Assembly (NCBI GenBank): GCA_002749535.1
Contig: MZZL01000363.1
Span: 1-10,144, forward strand
Reading direction: 5' to 3'
Length of the DNA: 10,144 nucleotides
Source of the DNA: Apophysomyces variabilis
Taxonomy: Eukaryota > Mucoromycota > Mucoromycetes > Mucorales > Mucoraceae
The notes beneath the pieces are model-generated. The model had not been told where the DNA came from and did no database searches. It saw only the letters and a list, made by a program, of their open reading frames with translations. The translations under genes were made by a program, and so were the position numbers. Of this stretch, positions 1 to 6,867 are shown one piece after another. Positions within the stretch are counted from its first letter, which is position 1, and every line of letters starts with the position of its first letter.

Positions 1-109
1 AGTTGAGGTAAGTAAAATATATTTCCCGCATAATCCATTTACTAATGACGCATATTTATATCCCTTTTAGCGCAAACTTGATCCTTGCATGGACGCAAAA
101 TTTATTTGA
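1..109 (+). CDS. 3' end of an upstream gene: last intron and terminal exon (partial)
   Basis: Seen: a GTAAGT donor after GAG at position 7, a TACTAAT branch-like sequence at about 40-46 and a CCCTTTTAG acceptor ending at 70 together define a convincing 63-nt intron (8-70). If GAG is a whole codon, the terminal exon 71-109 reads RKLDPCMDAKFI and stops at TGA 107-109. An AATAAA lies 22 nt after that stop, which favours this frame. A second phase is open to TAA at 162-164, but the AATAAA would then lie inside the coding region. Only about 14 residues are visible, so no family can be assigned. The strand and the 3'-terminal nature are inferred from the intron and the polyadenylation-like signal. 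Confidence 0.45.
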
Positions 110-130
110 GAGTAGTGTAAAAGAATGTTT

Positions 131-136
131 AATAAA
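131..136 (+). terminator. AATAAA polyadenylation-like signal of the upstream gene
   Basis: AATAAA 22 nt downstream of the proposed TGA stop at 107-109. The position suits a 3' UTR signal, but the hexamer is common in AT-rich DNA. Confidence 0.35.
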
Positions 137-1520
137 CAGTATGAACTATATCTGTATCCTTTAAAAGAATATTTGCCGTCATTGTTACCAGTCATTTTTA
201 ACGTAATGTAACAGTAAACGAGCCTATCTACATCAACTAGCCTTTCTTTTGAACATCCGCAGTCATGAATAGACTGAAACACAAGGAATAAACTCCTTAG
301 CTTATAGCAGCGGGGCTAAAGTGAGTTTTATCCTTAACTTTAATCTAGTGACAGTCAACCCACTAGTACAGCAAATAAATGGGAACGCAGTCTTAAGCAT
401 GGTTTCCGATAGTTCGCTGCGGCACGTTCCATAGTCTATTTTACATTAAATGCAATCGTTTAGCTCTGCAATGTAATCTTTAATTGCAAGGAATAGGAGA
501 GTTCTAGAATAAGGAAATAAGACATACGTACTGTACCGGGAGGCTTTGTAAATACAACAATGGCCTGTTGTCATGCAGGTTTTTCTCTTGCTAGCATTGT
601 ATTGGACTGTTGCCAAAGCCAATTCTTTCTTCGTCTCATTGGTTTTGTTTCTCTATATATCCACTAGTTTAAAGATCGGGGATATCTCCCCTGGTATTTT
701 TCTTAGATAAGAAAGCGGCTATTTAGGAACAGCTTTATTGTGAGGCTTACATTTTGGTCATACAATTAAGTCAGAGTTTAATATTATTTAATTGATAGCG
801 GAATGTTTGAATTTGAAATAGATTAATTACAAAGAGAAGCGCCAGTAAATTGATCGAGCTATTTTGTTTTTCATTGGTTAGACTTGCGGGGACTCCGGAC
901 CGAAGGGTACAAAACTACTCAATGTTTACAAAAATGGACCGCAGCCCAATGTTTCTGGCATTCAAAGAAACAGCCAGGTAAGTCGCATGATATTTCAGCC
1001 TTCACACCAGCCACAGTTTCATCATGCTCATTGTTTTGCTGATAAGAATTTCTGCTTTTCTGTATCGAAATCTGTACGATCCTACGTTATCCATCTTGTA
1101 TTTTCTTTCTTTTTTCTTTCCTTGTGCTTGTCTTTCTCTTATTCCTATGTACGTCTTTTTTTTCTCCTTCTCTCATATAAGGGTTCTGTGACGATTTAAG
1201 ATACGCAGGACACGTGTAAGCGTAAGCGAGGTGGGACAAGGAAAGTCAGGGTCTTGTCAAAACACTGCGGAAACCAAATGAGGCAATATCCAATCAGCGA
1301 AGATCTAAAAATAACACGGTCTTTTTTTTAGATACGCATTTCACGTTTTCCTATTCCTCCTCGACTCGTTGCTACTGTCGTGAATGGTTAATTTTAGCAA
1401 CAGAAACATACACAAAATGCAAGAAAAAGTGATGGATCTCGGGCCATTTTGGCTCTCTTCATTCTCTTTCAGAAACAATTGATTCTCCCATCTTATTGAC
1501 CATTTAAAGTTGCCCTATTT
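137..1520. other. Spacer between upstream gene and MADS gene; no confident gene
   Basis: I find no recognisable protein or RNA gene here. Items seen: a heat-shock-element-like TTCTAGAA at 502-509; a 35-codon cysteine-containing ORF at 560-667 with a good ATG context (ACAACAATGG); a GGGGA-TATC-TCCCC inverted repeat at 678-691; an ATG at 922 leading into a perfect CCAG|GTAAGT donor at 977/978 with no convincing partner acceptor; a strongly pyrimidine-rich tract at about 1090-1180; and, nearer the MADS gene, an ACACGTGT E-box palindrome at 1210-1217, a CCAAT at 1290-1294 and a MEF2-consensus site at 1305-1314. The pyrimidine tract looks like upstream promoter or 5' UTR sequence of fungal genes rather than coding DNA. 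Confidence 0.5.
1305..1314 (+). promoter_or_regulatory. MEF2-type binding site upstream of the MEF2-like gene
   Basis: CTAAAAATAA fits the MEF2 consensus YTAWWWWTAR exactly. It lies about 260 bp upstream of the ATG of the MEF2-class gene, which makes it a candidate autoregulatory element. A CCAAT pentamer sits 11 bp upstream at 1290-1294. The consensus is degenerate and a few chance matches per 10 kb are expected, so this is suggestive only. Confidence 0.35.
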
Positions 1521-1524
1521 TTTG

Positions 1525-1533
1525 TTTATAAAG
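1525..1533 (+). promoter_or_regulatory. TATA box of the MADS gene
   Basis: TTTATAAAG lies about 40 nt upstream of the ATG at 1574, with no closer TATA-like sequence. This predicts a very short 5' leader. The spacing was judged by eye; there is no transcript evidence. Confidence 0.5.
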
Positions 1534-1573
1534 ACCGTACATAAAACAAGAACCATATAGTTTTACATTCATC

Positions 1574-3191
1574 ATGGGAAGAAAAAAGATCAAGATCAGA
1601 CCTATTCAAGAAGATCGTAACCGACAGGTAACTAAACAAGAAACAATAGTAGTAACTATGATTACTCTATCTTACTCCTTGGATTCACTTCAATACTAAT
1701 TCATACAATGAAATAACGTAACTAGGTTACCTTTTTGAAGAGAAAATATGGATTAATGAAGAAAGCTTACGAATTAAGCGTACTGTGCAACTGCGAAATC
1801 GCTCTGATCATCTTTAATTCAAACAATAAACTTGTACAATACGCAAGTACAGATATCGACAAAATATTGATGAAATATACAGAGGTAATAAAGAAAAATC
1901 ACGTTCCATTTTTGTTTTCCTTTTCCGTACATACCTATCTGTTCGATCGATGACTGACATCCTTCTTTTTATTCGTATAGCACAATGGTCCTCAGGAAAG
2001 CAAAAGCAATGACGATGTAAGTTCATTGTAATGATTCGATATTCACGGATTACTAACAGCTTGATTTAATAAAGTTTATCGAAGCTTGTGATCAATCACC
2101 GGATGACGAACAATCACAAACTGGCACAACCGATCATGAACTGAATCAACTTGACCCCCATATACAGACAGCAGCAGCAACAACAACAACAACAACAACG
2201 ACAACGACACCGATTACAATAAAAGCATCTGACGCTCCAATGCCTTCAGCGCACGCACAACCCGTTCTAGCATCGCATATTACTTATTCTTCGACATGGC
2301 CAAATCCACGGCATACTATGACACCTTCTATGATGACTAATATGAACACACCGTATGAAATGTACCAGAATACTTGTCCTCCTATGTATATGATGCCGGT
2401 AAGCAAAAAGTGTATGACCTGGATGGTCTCCGTATTTTGCTTTTAGTTTTACTGACTCCCTTGTGTTGCACAGGCCATGGGTTCCGTTCAGCAACCCAAT
2501 ATGATGTATCGATCTTCTCCTCATGATTACCTGCTAGCTCCTTCGGATAGCGCGCACAGTTCACCTGCTGGAACAAACCCTCCGACAATTGATCATTCTG
2601 AGCCAGGAACGCCGCCCCAAACAGGTGGTGCTCATGCGCCTAACAATGCCGCCTATGCTGCTGCATCCGTTCTAAGAGTGCAGATTCCGACAACGACAAG
2701 CAAACCAGAACAACATCCATCCGTTTTACAACAGGTAAGAAAAAACACAACCACCTTATAATAACAGGAAATGAAGTATCCGTAACTGAATCATAACTTT
2801 ATGACTTTCTTAGCATGTTCGTAATTCCACTACGCTATCACTTCAGTTAACGCACAGTTTACCATCACCTTCTACATTCTATCCTGATTTCTATCCACCA
2901 CAGCATGAATTTCTGCCTAGTCCGTTTAATTTTACCATGATGACACCGACGACTACCAACAGCAATGTGTTCAACTGGCCGCACCCACCCAATGCTAGGC
3001 AAGCTTCAGTAAAGCAAACGGAGAGGTAAAGAAACGATAAAAAGGAAAAATAATTCAGTTGTGGGATTTGAAAGGATCTAGTAAACCAATCTTTTGATTT
3101 CTTTAGTCCCAGCAAACGAAAATTATCTGATCCTTCTCAACCACTGCCGACCGATATCCAAGTTAAGAAGCTTAGGATGGAGGCATTATAA
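1574..3191 (+). CDS. MEF2-class MADS-box transcription factor, seven exons, 376 aa
   Basis: Exons: 1574-1627, 1726-1884, 1981-2016, 2075-2398, 2474-2734, 2814-3025 and 3107-3191. All junctions are GT-AG and keep phase to TAA. Residues 1-57 are a MADS domain: MGRKKIKI at the start, then [20 protein letters not shown] and the core strand [10 protein letters not shown]. Residues 58-83 continue as a MEF2 domain ([15 protein letters not shown], then [12 protein letters not shown]), which makes it MEF2- rather than SRF-type. The family binds A/T-rich CTA(A/T)4TAG-like DNA as a dimer; yeast Rlm1 and animal MEF2 are MAP-kinase targets. The rest is low-complexity: an Ala3-Thr10 run (about residues 116-128), Met/Pro/Tyr-rich segments and several Ser/Thr-Pro sites. 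The last 28 residues contain KRK...KKLR, a likely bipartite nuclear signal, as at the C-terminus of animal MEF2. Odd: residues 9-10 are Arg-Pro where animal MEF2 has Thr-Arg. I chose the start because the MADS domain begins at the initiator Met, as usual in MEF2. Confidence 0.93.
2168..2209 (+). repeat. GCA/ACA trinucleotide repeat encoding Ala3-Thr10
   Basis: Three GCA codons followed by ten Thr codons (mostly ACA, with two ACG) inside exon 4 of the MADS gene, after an initial ACA. It is a likely length-variable microsatellite that keeps the frame because the unit is three bases. Confidence 0.85.
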
Positions 3192-3610
3192 CAAAGAAGA
3201 AGAACAAAAAAACCACAAAGACGATCCTATGCCCCCTTCCCAAAACGCCTTCCTCACTTTTTTTGTTTCATCATTTCTCCACTACTTTTCACTTGTTCTC
3301 TATATATTGCGTTTGTGTCGTGTTGTTTATTTCATGCCATCATTTTTCTTTTTCATCTGATTCTTTCTGTGTCATTTTATTTACTTTATTTTTCCGGGTT
3401 CTTTCGTTTATCTATCTATTCGTTTGTTTAATTTTTTTCCACTTTCTTTTTTGTCGGGATAAGAAAAAAAGGCGCTTACAGCAACGGCAGCCATGGTTAT
3501 ATTATTTTTTTTTTCTTTTTTTGTAATATAGGATTTCCTCCCTTCCCTGCCTATCCCCTTTCTCTTCTCTATGATTTTCTTTGTTATCTTATATGAATTC
3601 ATGCATTTGT
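3192..3610. other. 3' flank of the MADS gene, pyrimidine-rich
   Basis: The plus strand is dominated by T and C with several T runs (for example around 3504-3521). I see no protein-coding pattern beyond hydrophobic artefacts of T-rich sequence, and no canonical AATAAA close to the stop at 3191. It probably contains the 3' UTR and terminator of the MADS gene. Confidence 0.5.
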
Positions 3611-3613
3611 CGA

Positions 3614-3621
3614 TATATAAA
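3614..3621 (+). promoter_or_regulatory. TATATAAA, possible TATA box for an unassigned transcript
   Basis: TATATAAA lies immediately before an ATG at 3622 and 94 nt before an ATG at 3715. If functional it would serve the unrecognised ORF at 3715-3999. It could also be chance in AT-rich DNA. Confidence 0.25.
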
Positions 3622-3714
3622 TGAAAAAAAGAATACTCTGTCTTTTATGGTCGTGCATTTTGAAATCCAGTGTACGTGTCTTTTTGTTGTTTCGTTTGGG
3701 TAGTACTAAGTTCC

Positions 3715-3999
3715 ATGGATGCCATGTGGCTGGAGCCTATAGATTATTCAACGTGTCACAAAAAGAATGGACGCTCGTGCCATATGGCTAATAATATGAA
3801 CCTTATTGAATACATTTTCGTTGTCTTAATTGAAAGTGATTGTGGCACTACTCGTAATGTATCCATCGGTCATTTAATGCGTTGGATTCAATACCTTATC
3901 CTATTGAACTTCCTCATTAGGGAAGACTTTTTTGCTTGGGATATTCACCTTGCATCGCGTGATTTCAGCTCATTGTGGCTGACAATCATTTTTGGTTAG
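3715..3999 (+). CDS. Unrecognised 94-aa ORF, doubtful
   Basis: I do not recognise this protein. The ATG has a good context (TTCCATGG), and the ORF runs 95 codons to TAG. The residue mix is fairly balanced, with tryptophans (MWLEP, LMRWIQ, FAWDI) and two hydrophobic stretches (IEYIFVVLI; YLILLNFLI) that could be short membrane or core segments. No signal peptide is obvious. A TATATAAA lies 94 nt upstream. Against it: no intron, no known motif, and a second overlapping frame (ATG 3622, about 56 codons) looks equally plausible. It may be a lineage-specific gene, the remnant of a decayed gene, or chance. Confidence 0.2.
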   Translation: MDAMWLEPIDYSTCHKKNGRSCHMANNMNLIEYIFVVLIESDCGTTRNVSIGHLMRWIQYLILLNFLIREDFFAWDIHLASRDFSSLWLTIIFG

Positions 4000-4828
4000 A
4001 TCTGCAAAAACATGGTCATAGTCAAAACAGATTAGGCGTCTGTACCAACAGTGATTAGTGTAACCCAATTCTTCTCCTCCACTCATTTTTTTTATCCCCA
4101 CTCTTTTTACGCTCCGGCGGACTTTCCGTTTTGTATCCTTCGAAACTACCCATGCTCAAGTTTCCCTATTTTTCATTCGAATCTTTCTTGTACATAAAAT
4201 ATTGCTTTCTTGTTGTGTTTTATGGTCAATAGGTATTCGAAGCATGAATCTGTTTTGTGTTGAGGGGTGAATTAGCCCATCTGGAACTCCTTTGATAGAT
4301 GCATAGGTTAAAAATAACGTCTTTTTGCTTATTTAGATTCAAATGTTCTAAGCATACGACAGGATTAAAATCGAAAAAATTTACTACTTTTGTTACTCCA
4401 ATTCAACGAACAGTACACAGTCACCCTATGTTAAGCTCAATGAAAGCAAAAAAAAAAGCTGCTATTCTAAATTTAACATGCACTTCGGTTATTCAGAAAA
4501 TAAAAGATGGGACAAGAACTTGAACAGAAGGTAACAGACGCGCAACGACCCCATGGTTAGACGATGCATGCACATCTTTAGTTAGCTGGTCCATAGGAAG
4601 AGAAAGCAAAAATAAGGTTCCGTCATTCTTACGTTTAAAGAATGGTCGGTCCTTGTCTGACGAAGCCAATGTTATGGAATACTTGCTAACCTTTTTCTAG
4701 TGAATGCCGCTTTTTACATTTGACGCCAAAACCGTTATGTATTAAACAACCTTATTTAGACGAATAAACAGCCAACGCGTCAAATTCTTCCAAGAATCAC
4801 AAAGTAAATATAACAAGATGAAAAAGCT
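4000..4828. other. Intergenic spacer between MADS gene flank and first KGG gene
   Basis: Nothing is firmly assignable. It contains a MEF2-consensus TTAAAAATAA at 4308-4317 and one short ORF at 4299-4523 encoding an extremely basic 74-residue peptide, with many Lys and a KAKKKAA core in an A-rich stretch, that I do not recognise. I see no tRNA-like B box on either strand. Confidence 0.4.
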
Positions 4829-4859
4829 TTCTTTCTCTTTCTATCTCTCTCTCTCACAC
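4829..4859. repeat. CT-rich microsatellite
   Basis: Imperfect CTTT/TCTCTC tract ending in CACACA, 3' of the first KGG gene. It is a simple-sequence tract with no further function visible. Confidence 0.6.
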
Positions 4860-4888
4860 AAAAGCGCTATTATTCCAACATTATCAGT

Positions 4889-4894
4889 TTTATT
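4889..4894 (-). terminator. AATAAA polyadenylation-like signal of the first KGG gene
   Basis: TTTATT on the plus strand reads AATAAA on the minus strand, about 24 nt after the TAA stop of the KGG gene. Position and strand fit a 3' processing signal. Confidence 0.45.
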
Positions 4895-4917
4895 TGGTAT
4901 TTTCTTTTAGTTTTCAT

Positions 4918-5323
4918 TTACTGCGTATCCTCGTCTTCATCGTACTCTTGAAGCGCTTCGTCAGCCTCCTTTCCATAGAGAATAGGATCTGCTGCTTCGG
5001 CAGGCACACCTCTGCCGGAAATGGCGCCTCCTTTGCGACCAGCTTGCCTAGCCCGCTCACTACCAGGCTCAAACTTTCCTGAAGACATTTTCCCGCCTTT
5101 CGAAGCAATGGCACGCTGCAGGAAAAAAAAGTATTAGACTAAGTAAATTGTGGCGAAAGAAAAGACAAGGTATGCAACGTCTTCGTACCTGCTTTTCTGG
5201 ATCCATATCAGCAAATCCACCGCCTTCAGCCATTCGACCTCCTTTGGAAGCAATGTTTCGTACTTCTTCCTTTGGTCTGTTGGCAAAGTTGCCAGGATTG
5301 GGGTTTTGTGTTCTGTCTGCCAT
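4918..5323 (-). CDS. KGG-repeat stress/conidiation protein (con-10 family), 110 aa, two exons
   Basis: Exon 1 is 5323-5189 and exon 2 is 5115-4918 (TAA 4920-4918), with a 73-nt GTACGA...CTGCAG intron between them. The protein starts MADRTQ and carries three KGG motifs: SKGG at residues 26-29, SKGG at 50-53 and RKGG at 72-75. These are joined by GGFADMDPEKQ and by FEPGSERARQAG, and an acidic tail ends EYDEDEDTQ. This is the arrangement of the KGG/stress-induced repeat family that includes Neurospora con-10, small hydrophilic and probably disordered proteins of dormant or stressed cells. The biochemical role is not established. The start is the only ATG in frame; the codons just upstream begin with TTG. 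It is the downstream member of a tandem pair with the gene at 6242-6667 and shares its intron position (after MDP-E/Q-KQ). It has its own TATA box. Confidence 0.92.
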
Positions 5324-5377
5324 TTTTTCTTTCAAAATTTTTGGATACAGTATAGATAGCTCAAACTAGCACAACCA

Positions 5378-5388
5378 CTTTTATATCC
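5378..5388 (-). promoter_or_regulatory. TATA box of the first KGG gene
   Basis: The minus strand reads GGATATAAAAG, ending about 55 nt upstream of the ATG at 5323. The paralogous gene has a TATA box at a similar distance, which supports the call. Confidence 0.6.
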
Positions 5389-5587
5389 AACATAGATTTA
5401 GATCTTGAAACCTCCATTATGTCATATAAGTGTTTTGTTAGAGATCAACCAATAGCATGAGTCGCATTCCTTCCTAGAACGCAAAAATGATCTTGGTTTA
5501 TGACAATCATTAAAAGATTGTTTCTGATATCGCAACTTTAGCACTATGAGACAAAGATAATCGCAGTGACCGCATTACTGCTATCAA

Positions 5588-5607
5588 ATCTCCGCCGCAT
5601 AAAATTT
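5588..5607. promoter_or_regulatory. Upstream element shared by both KGG genes, copy 1
   Basis: ATCTCCGCCGCATAAAATTT lies 265 bp upstream of the first KGG ATG. Copy 2 upstream of the second KGG gene matches at 18 of 20 positions; the two differences are both transitions. Flanking sequence is largely unrelated apart from a nearby TATCA, so this looks like a conserved cis-element. Its binding factor is unknown. Confidence 0.5.
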
Positions 5608-5648
5608 TATATTATGTATCATATCAGGGATACAAACATTTATGCGGC
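5594..5648. repeat. 10-bp inverted repeat in the first KGG promoter
   Basis: GCCGCATAAA at 5594-5603 is repeated exactly as its reverse complement TTTATGCGGC at 5639-5648, with 35 bp between. The left arm lies inside the shared upstream element, so this may be a pair of oppositely oriented sites for one factor. Confidence 0.55.
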
Positions 5649-6147
5649 TATAGAGATCTAATATGTTATTGTTGTTGCGTTTTGGAAATTTTCGTAATCG
5701 ACACGTCATATGCTTGCCTTTTCCTAGGGAGGCATAAATGGTACGGCACAGTGCAGAAGAGAGAGTTAAAAAGTGTGATGGAAGGAAAGGACATCGATAT
5801 TGTAGTTGACTCTTATTGAACGTATCAGTTTGGAAGTACAATCGAAGGGAAGTAAAAAAAACGTTTGTCAATGTATCTTAGAGCAGGCGTGTTTCCTTGT
5901 ACATCCAGTTTGTTGCAATGTTTGTTTAATAAACTATGCTGTAATTGTGTGCTCGTCGCTCGTTATGCTTCTTGCAAAGCGCCGTTAAAGCTTTTGTTAT
6001 CCATTGATCATATGGGTATTCAGTAAATGAAGACTTTTGTATCTCATGTTGTTTAAAAATGCTTGCGATATTACTTGTATGTCACAGGAAAAGTGTAATA
6101 TCATTTCAACAAACAAATTATTTTATATACAGCAAGTTCGATATTTT

Positions 6148-6153
6148 TTTATT
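6148..6153 (-). terminator. AATAAA polyadenylation-like signal of the second KGG gene
   Basis: TTTATT on the plus strand gives AATAAA on the minus strand, about 90 nt past the TAG stop. The position is plausible, but the surrounding T-run makes chance occurrence likely. Confidence 0.3.
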
Positions 6154-6241
6154 TACTAAACAATTACTTCACACAAAGTTAGGGAAGTTGAAAGAAAAGC
6201 TTTTTACAAAAGGGAGTTTGTGTCTGCAACGCATTCTTAAG

Positions 6242-6667
6242 CTATTGCTCTGGTTCATAGTCTTCGTCTGCTTCTTCCTCTTCCTGTGCGTAGGCTTCTT
6301 CTGCTTCCTGGTCAATGACTTCTTGACCACGGTCTTCTTCACCAGCGTTACCCGTGGTTCGACGAGCTCGGCCTCCAGATCGACCTCCCTTACGGCCAGC
6401 CTGGCGGGCTCTCTCGCTACCAGGTTCGAAGGAACCAGAGGATGCACGTCCTCCCTTCGAGGCAATCTCGTGCTAGAGAACACCGTACAGTGTGAGCTTG
6501 TTTCTGAATCGGATGGGAATTAAAGCCAAAAAATTTCTTACCTGCTTCTGAGGATCCATGCTAGCAAATCCTCCTCTGTGGCTGGCTTGGCCACCCTTGG
6601 AAGCAATGTTTCTCACTTCCTCCTTGGGTCGATTAGCAAAGTTTCCTGGGTTCGGATTATCGCTCAT
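6242..6667 (-). CDS. KGG-repeat stress/conidiation protein (con-10 family), 118 aa, two exons
   Basis: Exon 1 is 6667-6542 and exon 2 is 6472-6242 (TAG), with a 69-nt GTAAGA...CTCTAG intron. The protein begins MSDNPNPGNF. KGG motifs are SKGG at residues 23-26, SKGG at 47-50 and RKGG at 69-72, with the FEPGSERARQAG linker identical to the paralogue. After the third KGG comes a basic patch (RSGGRARR), then a long Glu/Asp-rich tail ending YEPEQ, so the tails of the two copies differ while the KGG core is nearly identical. Codons in exon 2 are visibly more G/C-ending than in the first copy (many GCC, AAG, GAG), which would suit high expression. The intron length is a multiple of three; a retained intron would stay open until the TAG of the acceptor itself. 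The gene is head-to-head with the Pol I factor gene. Family assignment follows con-10/KGG proteins; the molecular role is unknown. Confidence 0.93.
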
Positions 6668-6728
6668 GTTTTCTGATTTTCCTTGATAACTTAAATTATC
6701 ACCAAGTTTGCTACAATGGAGCCGTCCC

Positions 6729-6738
6729 TTATATATAG
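6729..6738 (-). promoter_or_regulatory. TATA box of the second KGG gene
   Basis: The minus strand reads CTATATATAA followed by GGG, about 62 nt upstream of the ATG at 6667. The same ten bases also fit the loose MEF2 consensus, probably only because that consensus resembles a TATA box. Confidence 0.6.
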
Positions 6739-6847
6739 TTGTTCGGCTATTTTTTTGCTGATCTGAAACCTTAAGATTCAACGGTTGCATAACAATCAAG
6801 CAGCTAAAAGCGAGCTAGAAACTGGTTGAAAAATGATATCATAAAGC

Positions 6848-6867
6848 ATCTCCGCTGCATAGAATTT
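6848..6867. promoter_or_regulatory. Upstream element shared by both KGG genes, copy 2
   Basis: ATCTCCGCTGCATAGAATTT lies 181 bp upstream of the second KGG ATG, in the same orientation relative to its gene as copy 1 at 5588-5607. The two copies match at 18 of 20 bases. Confidence 0.5.

Larger units (their letters stand above)
5389..6147. other. Promoter of first KGG gene and 3' flank of second KGG gene
   Basis: No gene is recognised in this stretch. The ORFs on either strand are short and lack motifs. The part nearest 5323 should contain the first KGG promoter, including the motif shared with its paralogue (5588-5607) and an inverted partner (5639-5648). The part from about 6150 upward belongs to the 3' region of the second KGG gene. 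Confidence 0.5.

Noticed and set aside
67..282. Minus-strand 71-codon ORF near the window start
   Set aside because: It overlaps the proposed plus-strand terminal exon and the AATAAA, and has no recognisable family.
560..667. 35-codon ORF beginning MACCHAGF with a good ATG context
   Set aside because: Too short to support without transcript or homologue evidence. It is only noted in the spacer description.
880..960. Possible tRNA-like segment (TTGGTTAGAC...)
   Set aside because: It resembles only a partial A box. No GGTTCRA-type B box, acceptor stem or cloverleaf could be drawn.
3094..3526. Hydrophobic plus-strand ORFs downstream of the MADS gene, looking like membrane proteins
   Set aside because: Phe/Leu/Ser-rich translations are what any T/C-rich strand gives. 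The first also overlaps the real last MADS exon in a wrong frame.
5584..5871. 95-codon minus-strand ORF upstream of the first KGG gene
   Set aside because: No motif, and it overlaps the proposed promoter elements of the KGG gene. Its composition looks like chance translation of spacer DNA.
6169..6483. 104-codon minus-strand ORF in another frame across KGG exon 2
   Set aside because: It overlaps the real exon in a shifted frame and contains no recognisable motif.
6059..6523. 154-codon plus-strand ORF opposite the second KGG gene
   Set aside because: It is the antisense shadow of the KGG exon 2, with repetitive Ser/Thr/Leu from the antisense of Glu-rich codons. The minus-strand gene has clear KGG motifs and matching splice sites.
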